Origin: Sphingomonas ginsengisoli An et al. 2013
Lineage (GTDB): Bacteria > Pseudomonadota > Alphaproteobacteria > Sphingomonadales > Sphingomonadaceae
Direction of reading: 5' to 3'
DNA: 64,000 nucleotides
Assembly: GCF_009363895.1 (NCBI RefSeq)
Contig: NZ_CP045434.1
Span: 2,622,501 to 2,686,500, forward strand
Shown: positions 54,024 to 61,691 of the stretch, piece by piece
Layout of the letters: each line of letters starts with the position of its first letter
Position numbering within the stretch: position 1 is the first letter of the stretch
The notes under the pieces: model-generated
What the model saw: the letters and a program-made list of their open reading frames with translations, nothing else
What the model was told of the DNA's origin: nothing
Database searches by the model: none
Program-made: the position numbers and the translations under genes

Positions 54024-55436
54024 TCAGGCCAGGCTCCGTAATTGCGGAGCCAGATGTAGGGCGTGCCTTAAGGCAACCTTAGGCCCGCTCGCGGAACGCG
54101 TCGGGTTGGAACTGCAAGGAGGCTTCCAGCCCCCAATCGTGCGATTGGCGAGCGTCAACGTCGCGCCGAAGCCTGCAGCGACCAGCTCGACAATGGACAG
54201 ACCCAGGCCGCTTCCTGAACCCTTCGCGCCACTACCTCGGACGAATCGCTCCCGAATTCGGGAAAGCTCGGCAGGCGGAATGCCGGCCCCTTCGTCAAAG
54301 ACCTGAATAGCGAACATGCCTTCGTTCCGGGCGACGCTGACCCTCACGTCCGAGCCTTGAGGGGAATGCTCGACGGCGTTGCGGATGAGATTGCGTAGCG
54401 CGAGGGTCAGCGCGGCTTCATCAGCACGAATGTCCGCGTTCGCGGCGCCCGCATCCAGCCTTAGCTGCACCTGGCGTCGTTCTAGGAAGATCTGTGCCTC
54501 TTCGGCAATCGACTGGAAGACGCTCGCAAGCGAGGTCCAGCCTGGCGCAGTCTCACTTGTTCGTGCTTCTTCCCGCGCCAAGTCGAGCAACTGCTCAACC
54601 AGTCGCGAAGTGCGGTCGACCGAGGCCTCAATGCTGCGGAGTGATCGTTCGCGCAGCGTTGGGTCGTCCGTAGCAAGGGCAATCTGCGCGTGGGCCTTCA
54701 ACCCGGCCAAAGGCGTCTGCAATTCGTGAGCGGCGCTGGCGATGAAGTGGCGTTCGCTGGCTCGCAATTCGTCCAGCCGTTCGAACAGGCCGTTGATCGC
54801 GCCTACCAGCGGGGCGAGTTCGCGAACTGGCTCTTCAACCTCAAGCGGCCTGATTTCGTCGGGCGCGCGCATAGACAACTCGTCAGTCACGCGGCGCATT
54901 GGCGAGAGACCCTGACCGATTGCGGACCACAGGAGGACCGCCAAGGCCACGATTCCCACGACGGCGGGCACCAGCAATCCCTTGAGCACGTCGGCGATCA
55001 GATTTCGCCGGACCTTGAGATTGTCTCCCACAAGGATCCGCAACCCTGCCTGCGGCTCGACAAGCGAATAGACGCGCCATTGCTCGCCATTGATCACTTT
55101 CTCCGAAAAACCGTCATTGATCCGCGATAGTGGGACCTTCGGAGCACTTCCCGACCGTCCGACAAGGCGGCCATCGAGGGTCCAGATTTGGCACGAGAGC
55201 TGACGACTGACATGCACCGGCGCTGGATCATTGCCCCCGCCAGGAACAGCTTGGAGATTGGACGCACTGTTCCGCGCGAGTGATGCCACCATCCCCGCCG
55301 CCTCGATGAGACGGTTATCCAACACCCTCTGCACATCGTTGCGCGTGCTGATGTTGATCCACGCCGCCGCCGCCGACCAAACAAGCACGGTTCCCGCCAG
55401 GAGAAGAACGAAGAGGCGTGAGCGCATGGATCTCAT
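54024..55436 (-). CDS. sensor histidine kinase, apparent frameshift near 3' end
   Basis: 470 residues as read: two membrane helices (about 9-28 and 160-180) around a periplasmic sensor with one cysteine, HAMP, HisKA with ASAAHELQTPLAG (His237), HATPase (NLIRNAVEHSPQGSD; DEGAGIPPAELSRIRERFVRGSG; SGLGLSIVELVAAGFG). After NRTIGG the frame leaves the expected ending; one extra G in the run at 54130-54134 would give GLEASLQFQPDAFRERA and stop at 54079-54081, a normal kinase end. Read as is, the tail is WKPPCSSNPTRSASGPK... to 54024. Its start overlaps the regulator stop (ATGA). QseC/PmrB-like orthodox kinase. Confidence 0.85.
   Translation of the reverse strand: MRSMRSRLFVLLLAGTVLVWSAAAAWINISTRNDVQRVLDNRLIEAAGMVASLARNSASNLQAVPGGGNDPAPVHVSRQLSCQIWTLDGRLVGRSGSAPKVPLSRINDGFSEKVINGEQWRVYSLVEPQAGLRILVGDNLKVRRNLIADVLKGLLVPAVVGIVALAVLLWSAIGQGLSPMRRVTDELSMRAPDEIRPLEVEEPVRELAPLVGAINGLFERLDELRASERHFIASAAHELQTPLAGLKAHAQIALATDDPTLRERSLRSIEASVDRTSRLVEQLLDLAREEARTSETAPGWTSLASVFQSIAEEAQIFLERRQVQLRLDAGAANADIRADEAALTLALRNLIRNAVEHSPQGSDVRVSVARNEGMFAIQVFDEGAGIPPAELSRIRERFVRGSGAKGSGSGLGLSIVELVAAGFGATLTLANRTIGGWKPPCSSNPTRSASGPKVALRHALHLAPQLRSLA
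54032..54051 (-). promoter_or_regulatory. hairpin in the L,D-transpeptidase leader
   Basis: Perfect 7-bp stem GGCTCCG/CGGAGCC (54032-54038 and 54045-54051) with a 6-base loop, ending 10 bases before the L,D-transpeptidase ATG. There is no T tract, so it is not a classical terminator. It may shape translation initiation of the downstream gene or mark the end of the kinase message. Confidence 0.5.
54067..54083 (-). promoter_or_regulatory. PmrA-like box upstream of L,D-transpeptidase
   Basis: CTTAAG-N5-CTTAGG on the plus strand (CCTAAG-N5-CTTAAG on the minus strand), half-sites 11 bp apart, about 45-60 bp before the ATG at 54022. It matches in form the (C/T)TTAA(G/T)-N5 direct repeat bound by PmrA/QseB-type OmpR-family regulators. 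It overlaps the expected unshifted stop codon of the kinase. Confidence 0.6.
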
Positions 55437-56092
55437 CTGCGAGGAACCCGATAACCCTCGCCGCGCACCGTCTCGATCGATTCACGGCCAAGCTTGCCGC
55501 GCAGATTGTGGATGTGAACCTCGATCGCGTTGCTCTCAATCTCGTCTTGCCAACCGTATAGCCGTTCCTCCAGCTGGGGTCGGGACAGCACTCGTCCCGG
55601 CTGCTCCATAAGCGTTTGCAAAATAGTGAATTCCCGGCGGGACAACATTATTGGAGAGCCTGCCTTCAGTACTTCCCGGGTCGCAGGATCGAGTTGTAGG
55701 TCGCGCCATTCGAGCATTGTCGACACTCTTCCCTGCTGCCGCCGAGAAAGAGCACGCAGGCGAGCGGCAAGCTCGTCGAGATCGAAAGGCTTGCCGAGAT
55801 AGTCGTCGGCCCCACCATCAAGGCCGTTGATGCGGTCCCGCGTCGCATTTCGCGCGGTCAACAGCAGCACGGGGATTGCGAGATCCGACTTTCGCCAATC
55901 GGCGAGAAGATCCAGCCCGGAGCCATCAGGGAGCGTCAGATCGAGGACGACGGCATCGTATGTCCAGTCGACGACGGCCGCTCGCGCGTCAGCGATCGTG
56001 CCGACCGGGTCGACCGTGAAGCCGGCGAGCATCAGCCCCGTCTCCAAGGCTTCGCGGAGCACTTCGTCATCCTCGACGACCAAGACTTTCAT
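55433..56092 (-). CDS. OmpR-family response regulator
   Basis: A 219-residue regulator: receiver domain (KVLVVEDDEVLREALE; phospho-acceptor Asp51 in VVLDLTLPDGSG; LLTARN; GKPFDLDEL) and a winged-helix DNA-binding domain (about 125-219; LSRREFTILQTLMEQPGRVLSR; NAIEVHIHNLRGKL; TVRGEGYRV). It is of the PmrA/QseB subgroup by wording. ATG 56092 (MKVLVVEDD) is the family start; an upstream in-frame ATG at 56125 adds a charged leader. It is followed by its kinase with a 4-bp overlap and is divergent from dsbA at 56214. Confidence 0.92.
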   Translation of the reverse strand: MKVLVVEDDEVLREALETGLMLAGFTVDPVGTIADARAAVVDWTYDAVVLDLTLPDGSGLDLLADWRKSDLAIPVLLLTARNATRDRINGLDGGADDYLGKPFDLDELAARLRALSRRQQGRVSTMLEWRDLQLDPATREVLKAGSPIMLSRREFTILQTLMEQPGRVLSRPQLEERLYGWQDEIESNAIEVHIHNLRGKLGRESIETVRGEGYRVPRR

Positions 56093-56132
56093 TCGGCTTC
56101 GCTCATGTTGGTCTCGCCGCTGCAAGGCTCGG

Positions 56133-56149
56133 CTTAAGGCTGACTTAAG
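56133..56149. promoter_or_regulatory. PmrA-like box between response regulator and dsbA
   Basis: Perfect CTTAAG-N5-CTTAAG (half-sites at 56133-56138 and 56144-56149), 11 bp apart. It lies 41 bp before the regulator ATG and 65 bp before the dsbA ATG, so it could serve both divergent genes. Same form as the site at 54067. Confidence 0.68.
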
Positions 56150-56213
56150 CTCAACCGTCTCGTTCCGCGAGCATCAACGGCCGATCAGGCTGACCTTCGA
56201 CGGGAGCTAGATT

Positions 56214-56915
56214 ATGAAGACCCTTCTTGTGGGCGCTGCCCTGATCCTTGCAGGTTCAATGTCGGGGATGGCCCTCTCCGGTGCAGGCATCATGGCAGCC
56301 GCGCCAAGCAAGTCGACCGTGCCTCCAACAGCAGAAGCAGATATCGAGGCGACTAAACGGGCGTTCCTTGACGACGCGGTGGCTCCTCAGGTGAAGCCAG
56401 CCAGCTACGACGTCACCATCGTTGAATACACCGACTATCAGTGCCCTTACTGCCGTGCGGCGCACGATGCCTTGGTCAAGCTCGCTGCCACGGACAAAAA
56501 GGTTCGGATCATCTTTCGCGACTGGCCGATCTTCGGCCCTCAATCGCAACGGGCGGCTCGCTTGGCGATTGCCAGCCAGTGGCAAGGGAAATTCTCAGCG
56601 TACCAGGATGCTCTCATGAAGACGCCGCGGCCGCTGACGGAGCAGTCGATCAGGGCCGCCGCGACCAAAGCTGGCGTGGTCTGGACCAAGCTCGAGGCGG
56701 ACCTCAAACGACGCCAACCTGAGATCGAGGCTCTGCTCGAGCGCAACGACAATCAGGCGATGCAGCTCGGTCTTGAAGGTACGCCCGGCTTCATCATCGG
56801 CGATCGACTCTACTCAGGGGGGATGGATTTTACCGGGCTCAAGGAGGCCGTGGCGCAAGTGCGAAAGTCAGGTGGCAAGAAAGGTCTAGTTCCGGTCACG
56901 CCGCAAGGCATCTGA
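56214..56915 (+). CDS. DsbA-family thiol oxidoreductase (CPYC)
   Basis: A 233-residue exported DsbA-like protein. Hydrophobic N-terminus MKTLLVGAALILAGSMSGMALS, then a linker, and the active site CPYC at 77-80 (EYTDYQCPYCRAA), IIFRDWPIFG and cis-proline EGTPGFIIG. The CPYC dipeptide and association with an ScsB-type DsbD 7 bp downstream suggest it is kept reduced as an isomerase or thiol reductase, as for ScsC with ScsB. GGGAGC precedes the ATG. Confidence 0.87.
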   Translation: MKTLLVGAALILAGSMSGMALSGAGIMAAAPSKSTVPPTAEADIEATKRAFLDDAVAPQVKPASYDVTIVEYTDYQCPYCRAAHDALVKLAATDKKVRIIFRDWPIFGPQSQRAARLAIASQWQGKFSAYQDALMKTPRPLTEQSIRAAATKAGVVWTKLEADLKRRQPEIEALLERNDNQAMQLGLEGTPGFIIGDRLYSGGMDFTGLKEAVAQVRKSGGKKGLVPVTPQGI

Positions 56916-56922
56916 GATCGTC

Positions 56923-59052
56923 ATGCGCCTGCTGCTTGCCCTCATTTTACTCCTCTGGCCGGCCGCTGCGATGGCTCGGGAACAGCATATCGCAGTGTCC
57001 CTGCTGACTAGCTCGGACGAGCCCCAGGCGGGGGGCACCATCACCTTCGGACTACGCTTTCAACCGCAGCCGGGCTGGCACGGCTACTGGACGAACCCGG
57101 GAGACAGCGGTCTCGCACCTCAAGTCGTGTGGAGCGCATCCGGAGGGCTACGTTTCGGTCCCCTGCGGCATCCAGCGCCAACGATCCTTCATGTCGCTGG
57201 TATCACCAGCTTCGTTCATGCGGGATCGCATGTCCTGCTGACATCAGTGCATGTGCCTACGTCGCTGGGGACAGGTTCGAGCGTTCCGGCGAGCGCGGCG
57301 ATTAGTTGGCTTGCCTGTTCCGAGACACTTTGTGTGCCCGAGCATGCCACACTCACGGTCGTACTCACTGTCGGTACAGGAACGCCGGGCGCCGACGCGA
57401 CATTGATCCGTCAAGCGCAGGCCGATCTCCCGAAGGTCGTTCCTACGCCTATCCCGTTCGAACGACGTGGTCGCACCCTGCGCATGCCCCTGCCGGCCGG
57501 GCTGCATTTGCAAGGCGATCGAACTCGGTTCTTTCCCGATCGGAATGGGTATTTCGACGCGTCGACCGCACGAGTGGAGGACGGCGTTCTTCACGCAAGC
57601 CTTTCAGGCTCGTTGCCGGCGGCGATTACGGGCGTGCTGGCGGACGGTCGGCAGGCCTATCGCGTTCGCCTCACCCCGGTCGTCGAGGCGAGCTCCGACG
57701 GGAAAGCACCTGCGCCCGTCCCCGCGTCGACATCGGCACTGCCTCCCCAAGCTTCGCAAGAGCAAGGCGCCCAACCTCAAGTCTCATATCACGATCGTGA
57801 TGACGCCGGACGGAGAGCGCTTCTCCCGTCTTCGGGCAGCTTAATCGCGCCGCCGGTCGGGTCGCTCGCAGTTGCCGTGCTCCTGGCGCTCTTGGGTGGT
57901 CTGTTGCTCAATCTGATGCCCTGCGTGTTTCCTATCCTCAGCCTCAAGGCGCTGGGGCTCGCGCGGTCTGATGGAACGAGCGGGGAAGCACGGGTTGAGG
58001 CAATGGGCTACACGGCCGGTGCGCTCTTCGGCACGGGCGCCCTAGGCCTGTTGCTGGTTGTTCTGCAGCGAACAGGCATGGAAATTGGCTGGTCATTCCA
58101 GCTGCAGCATCCGGCGACGATCCTGATCCTGTTTCTGCTCTCCGTTGCGATAACCTTCAATCTTGCCGGCATCTTCGAGCTGCCCGCCATGTCCGTCGAA
58201 AGCAAACGGACGCCGGGCGCGTTCGCCTCGGGGGCATTGGCGGCCTTCGTAGCAACGCCGTGCAGCGGACCGTTCATGGCGGCAGCATTGGGGTCGGCGA
58301 TGCTTCTTCCGATCGGAGGCGCGCTGCTAGTCTTCTTGGCTTTAGGTCTTGGTCTCTCACTGCCGTTTCTCGTCATCGCCTTTGTGCCGCCTGTTCGCAG
58401 GCTGCTGCCCCGACCGGGGCCATGGATGGCGACCTTCCGGCGCATTCTGGCGCTGCCAATGCTCGCGACGTCCGTGGCCTTGGTGTGGCTGATTGGGCGC
58501 CAGGGCGGCACGACGGCCATGACCCTTGCTATCGGACTGGCGGCGATCCTGGGCACGGCCACGTGGTGGATGGGCCGTCGGCAAACCGGAGAGCGGCCAC
58601 GACCCTGGCTTCCGCTATTGCCCGCCGTCCTGTCCATGACCCTGCTCATTTTGGCTTCACCGATCAGATCCGCAGACTTTGTCAGCGCGCCAACCCCGGC
58701 CGGCAGCGAGCCATTCTCCGAAGCGCGCCTCGCTGAGCTGCGGCGGGAGGGGAGGCCAGTCTTCGTCGATTTTACTGCCGATTGGTGCCTCACCTGCAAG
58801 GTCAACGAGAAGATGGCCATCGATCGCTTAGAAACTCGAGCGGCGTTTGATCGCGCGGGTGTGATCACTTTGCGTGGCGATTGGACGACTGGCGCCCCCG
58901 CTTTGACCCGTTTCCTAGCCAAAAACGGCCGAAACAGCATTCCCTTCTACCTTTTCGTCCGCCCGGGACAAAGGCCTGAACTGCTTCCCCAGCTGCTAAC
59001 GCCTACGATGCTCATTGAGCGAGCCGACGCCAGAGCCTTGACGATCCATTAG
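56923..59052 (+). CDS. dsbD: ScsB/DsbD-type transmembrane thiol:disulfide reductase
   Basis: 709 residues: signal peptide, an N-terminal periplasmic ScsB/DsbC-like domain (about 20-290) with the cysteine pair Cys132/Cys137 (WLACSETLCVPEHA), an eight-helix CcdA-like membrane core (about 300-580) with Cys334 (LMPCVFPILSLKALG) and Cys447 (ATPCSGPF), and a C-terminal thioredoxin domain with CLTC at 622-625 (DFTADWCLTCKVNEKMA). It moves electrons from cytoplasmic thioredoxin to periplasmic thiol proteins, probably the DsbA-like partner just upstream. The stop lies within the operator region of the sulfide operon. Confidence 0.92.
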   Translation: MRLLLALILLLWPAAAMAREQHIAVSLLTSSDEPQAGGTITFGLRFQPQPGWHGYWTNPGDSGLAPQVVWSASGGLRFGPLRHPAPTILHVAGITSFVHAGSHVLLTSVHVPTSLGTGSSVPASAAISWLACSETLCVPEHATLTVVLTVGTGTPGADATLIRQAQADLPKVVPTPIPFERRGRTLRMPLPAGLHLQGDRTRFFPDRNGYFDASTARVEDGVLHASLSGSLPAAITGVLADGRQAYRVRLTPVVEASSDGKAPAPVPASTSALPPQASQEQGAQPQVSYHDRDDAGRRALLPSSGSLIAPPVGSLAVAVLLALLGGLLLNLMPCVFPILSLKALGLARSDGTSGEARVEAMGYTAGALFGTGALGLLLVVLQRTGMEIGWSFQLQHPATILILFLLSVAITFNLAGIFELPAMSVESKRTPGAFASGALAAFVATPCSGPFMAAALGSAMLLPIGGALLVFLALGLGLSLPFLVIAFVPPVRRLLPRPGPWMATFRRILALPMLATSVALVWLIGRQGGTTAMTLAIGLAAILGTATWWMGRRQTGERPRPWLPLLPAVLSMTLLILASPIRSADFVSAPTPAGSEPFSEARLAELRREGRPVFVDFTADWCLTCKVNEKMAIDRLETRAAFDRAGVITLRGDWTTGAPALTRFLAKNGRNSIPFYLFVRPGQRPELLPQLLTPTMLIERADARALTIH

Positions 59053-59078
59053 AAAATGCTAAATAAGCGTTCTCTTAT
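59049..59078 (+). promoter_or_regulatory. paired inverted repeats, probable operator of the ArsR-type regulator
   Basis: Two adjacent perfect inverted repeats with 6-base spacers: TTAG-N6-CTAA (59049-59062) and ATAAG-N6-CTTAT (59063-59078). They end 10 bp before the regulator ATG. AT-rich palindromes of this kind are bound by BigR/SqrR-family repressors, so autoregulation of the downstream operon is likely. Confidence 0.65.
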
Positions 59079-59088
59079 GGAGTGACGC

Positions 59089-59424
59089 ATGGACGTTGAG
59101 TCACTGGCGAGGTTTGGCGCGCAGGCTGAGAAGGCGGTGGGTCTCCTCAAGTCGATGGCCAACGAATGCCGGCTGCTGGTGCTTTGCCACCTTGCCGCCG
59201 AGGGCGAACTTTCGGTCAGTGAGTTGCAGGACCGGGTGGGCCTAGGACAATCGGCGTTGTCTCGGCATCTCGCCAAGCTGCGCGATGAGGGGCTCGTCGC
59301 CACCCGCAAGGAATCGCAAACGGTTTTCTACCGCGTCTGCGACCCAAAGGCGCAGCAACTCCTCGCCCTCCTTCACGATCTTTTCTGTCCCGATCTCGGG
59401 ACGTCAAATTCACGCAGGAGCTAG
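59089..59424 (+). CDS. persulfide-sensing ArsR-family repressor (SqrR/BigR type)
   Basis: A 111-residue ArsR-family winged helix protein: LLKSMANECRLLVLCHLAAEGELSVSELQ, quoted in pieces, then QSALSRHLAKLRDEGLV as recognition helix. Cysteines at 27, 33, 84 and 100; Cys33 (VLCHL) and Cys100 (LFCP) sit where SqrR/BigR have the pair that forms a polysulfide link and releases DNA. Metal-binding motifs of SmtB/ArsR sensors are absent. First gene of the sulfide operon, with an operator directly upstream. Confidence 0.86.
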   Translation: MDVESLARFGAQAEKAVGLLKSMANECRLLVLCHLAAEGELSVSELQDRVGLGQSALSRHLAKLRDEGLVATRKESQTVFYRVCDPKAQQLLALLHDLFCPDLGTSNSRRS

Positions 59425-59428
59425 TCCG

Positions 59429-60370
59429 ATGACCACCACTTCAATCGACGACCGACACATGGATCACGCGGCTTCTCAAGTCGCCGATGTCATTCATGGC
59501 GAACTCCGCGCTCCGCAGGTGAGGGCGTTCTTCGACGAGCCGACGTTCACCGTCAGCTACGTCGTCAGCGATGCTGCGACCGGGCGCGCGGCGATCATCG
59601 ACAGCGTCTGGAACTTCGACCAAGCCTCTGGCCGCACCAGCTTTGATAGCGCTGACAAGATCATTGCCTACGTGCAAGAGCAGGGCCTCACGGTCGATTG
59701 GATCCTTGAGACCCACGCCCATGCCGATCACCTTTCGGCCGCTCCGTACCTGCAGGACAAGCTTGGCGGAAAGCTGGCCATCGGGCGCGAGATCGTCACG
59801 GTGCAAGGGGTCTTCGGCAAGATCTTCAACGAGGGCAACCAGTTCGCGCGTGACGGGTCGCAGTTCGATCGGCTGCTCGACGATGGGGATGTGCTCGACA
59901 TCGGCGGCATCCCGCTGATCGCATTGCATGTGCCCGGTCACACGCCGGCCGACATGGCCTATGTCGTCGGCGACGCCCTGTTCACGGGCGATACCATGTT
60001 CATGCCGGACTATGGTTCGGCGCGCGCCGATTTCCCAGGTGGCGACGCGCGGCAGCTTTACCGCTCCGTTCGCCGGCTGATGCAGCTGCCGGACGAAACG
60101 CGCGTGTTCCTGTGCCACGACTACAAGGCACCCAATCGTGACGAGTTCGTGTGGGAAACCACCATGCTCGCCGAGCGCACGGGCAACGTTCACATCCATG
60201 AGGGCGTGAGCGAGGACGACTTCGTCGCAATGCGCACCCAGCGCGATGCGACATTGTCGATGCCCAAGCTCATCCTGCCCTCGCTGCAGGTAAACATGCG
60301 CGGCGGTCACCTGCCGGAGCCGGACGACAATGGCGTCCGCTACCTCAAGCAGCCGATCAATCTGCTATGA
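59429..60370 (+). CDS. persulfide dioxygenase-like MBL-fold hydrolase (Blh/ETHE1 type)
   Basis: A 313-residue metallo-beta-lactamase-fold protein. HAHADH at 96-101, [30 protein letters not shown] and [14 protein letters not shown] are the metal and glutathione persulfide-binding motifs of the Blh/ETHE1 group. It oxidises glutathione persulfide to sulfite and glutathione. ATG 59429 follows CAGGAG; the frame before it is inside the regulator gene. Its end overlaps the YeeE gene by 4 bp. Confidence 0.9.
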   Translation: MTTTSIDDRHMDHAASQVADVIHGELRAPQVRAFFDEPTFTVSYVVSDAATGRAAIIDSVWNFDQASGRTSFDSADKIIAYVQEQGLTVDWILETHAHADHLSAAPYLQDKLGGKLAIGREIVTVQGVFGKIFNEGNQFARDGSQFDRLLDDGDVLDIGGIPLIALHVPGHTPADMAYVVGDALFTGDTMFMPDYGSARADFPGGDARQLYRSVRRLMQLPDETRVFLCHDYKAPNRDEFVWETTMLAERTGNVHIHEGVSEDDFVAMRTQRDATLSMPKLILPSLQVNMRGGHLPEPDDNGVRYLKQPINLL

Positions 60371-60804
60371 GCAGCATCTTCGCCAATGCGCAGCCGCTCC
60401 ATGGTCTAGTCGGCGGTGTCCTGATCGGCCTTGCCGCAGCGCTGATGCTGCTCGGAGCCGGCCGGATTGCCGGCGTGTCGGGCATCACCGCGCGCGCCAC
60501 CGGGCTGGCTGAAAGCGGCATGTCGCGCAGCAGTGCGTGGCTGTTTCTCATGGGCCTGCCGCTGGGTGCCATCCTCGCGGCAGCCGCCATGGGTACGCAG
60601 AAGGCATCGTTCGCACCTTGGCCAGTGCTTGCAATTGCCGGCTTACTGGTAGGTATCGGCACGCGGGTCGGCAGCGGGTGCACCAGTGGTCACGGCGTGT
60701 GTGGCGTGAGCCGGTTATCAGCTCGCTCGATGGTTGCCACGGCGACCTTCATGGCCGCCGGCATTGCCACTGTCGCCATCACGACCATTCTAGGAGCTCG
60801 GTGA
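60367..60804 (+). CDS. YeeE/YedE-type half-transporter (PmpA-like)
   Basis: A 145-residue membrane protein of four helices with the signature [12 protein letters not shown] near residue 103, carrying conserved cysteines. YeeE/YedE proteins such as TsuA import thiosulfate; short PmpA/PmpB pairs accompany sulfide-oxidising genes. It overlaps the persulfide dioxygenase by 4 bp and the second half-transporter by 1 bp, so the two probably form one transporter. Confidence 0.87.
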   Translation: MSSIFANAQPLHGLVGGVLIGLAAALMLLGAGRIAGVSGITARATGLAESGMSRSSAWLFLMGLPLGAILAAAAMGTQKASFAPWPVLAIAGLLVGIGTRVGSGCTSGHGVCGVSRLSARSMVATATFMAAGIATVAITTILGAR

Positions 60805-61244
60805 TGGACCGTTTACGGCACCTTCTGCCACCGTTGCTGTCCGGCGCATTGTTCGGCGGCGGGCTCACTATCGGCGGGATGACCGACCCGGCACGGGTGC
60901 GCGGCTTCCTCGACCTGTTCGGCTCTTGGGACCCCACGCTGGCCTTTGTTATGGGAGGCGCGGTGATCGTCATGGCGATCGCTTGGCGTTTGCAGGCGCG
61001 AATGGTGCGTCCGCTCTTCGGTGAACGCTTCGCTTTGCCGGACCGCACCGACCTCGACGGTAAGCTGATCACCGGCTCTGCGCTGTTCGGGATCGGCTGG
61101 GGCCTTGCGGGCCTCTGCCCCGGTCCGGCCATCGCCTCGCTGGCCCTGGCTCCGGCCGCCGTCTTCCCCTTCGTCGGGGCCATGATTCTCGGAATGGCCC
61201 TTCATCGCCTTCTGGAAATGGGCGCCGCTCGCGTCCAAGCATAA
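60804..61244 (+). CDS. YeeE/YedE-type half-transporter (PmpB-like, DUF6691)
   Basis: A 146-residue membrane protein with four helices: SGALFGGGLTIGGMTDPARVRGFLDLFG (in parts), LITGSALFGIGWGLAGLCPGPA with one conserved cysteine, and a last helix. It is the partner half of the preceding gene; TGATG overlap links their translation. Substrate is inferred to be a sulfur compound from the operon. Confidence 0.87.
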   Translation: MDRLRHLLPPLLSGALFGGGLTIGGMTDPARVRGFLDLFGSWDPTLAFVMGGAVIVMAIAWRLQARMVRPLFGERFALPDRTDLDGKLITGSALFGIGWGLAGLCPGPAIASLALAPAAVFPFVGAMILGMALHRLLEMGAARVQA

Positions 61245-61256
61245 GGAATCTGATTC

Positions 61257-61691
61257 ATGAAGCTTGCCGTCCTAACCCCCAACGTTACAGTTCTCGCGCA
61301 GCCCGCGCCGGATGACATCGCTGCCCTTGGACAACGCGGCTACCGCTCGATCATCGGTAATCGTCCGGAGGGCGAGAGCGAGGATCAACCCGCATGGGCC
61401 GATCTGCAGGCGGCTGCGGCAAAGGCCGATATGAGTGCCCTGCAGATCCCCGTCGTGATGGGGCAGATTACCGACGAACAGATTGCCCATTTCCGCGAGG
61501 CGCTCGACACGCTGCCAAAGCCGATTGCGGTCTTTTGCCGCAGCGGCACCCGCGCGGCCCTAATGTGGGCGCTGGCCAATCAGGCCAATCTGACCGCCGA
61601 TGAGCGGATCGGGATCGCAGCCAAGGAAGGTTACGATCTCGAGCCCTTCCGCCAGCGCCTCTCGCGGGAGATCAACAATGCTGAAGCATGA
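61257..61691 (+). CDS. TIGR01244-family sulfurtransferase/phosphatase-like protein (DUF442)
   Basis: A 144-residue protein of the beta-lactamase-hydrolase-associated family: VLAQPAPDDIAALGQRGYRSIIGNRPEGE, quoted in two, and the active-site loop CRSGTR at 94-99. Such domains are found fused to or next to Blh-type persulfide dioxygenases and resemble rhodanese/tyrosine phosphatase folds, so a role in persulfide transfer is likely. The last 14 bp overlap the SQR start. Confidence 0.86.
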   Translation: MKLAVLTPNVTVLAQPAPDDIAALGQRGYRSIIGNRPEGESEDQPAWADLQAAAAKADMSALQIPVVMGQITDEQIAHFREALDTLPKPIAVFCRSGTRAALMWALANQANLTADERIGIAAKEGYDLEPFRQRLSREINNAEA

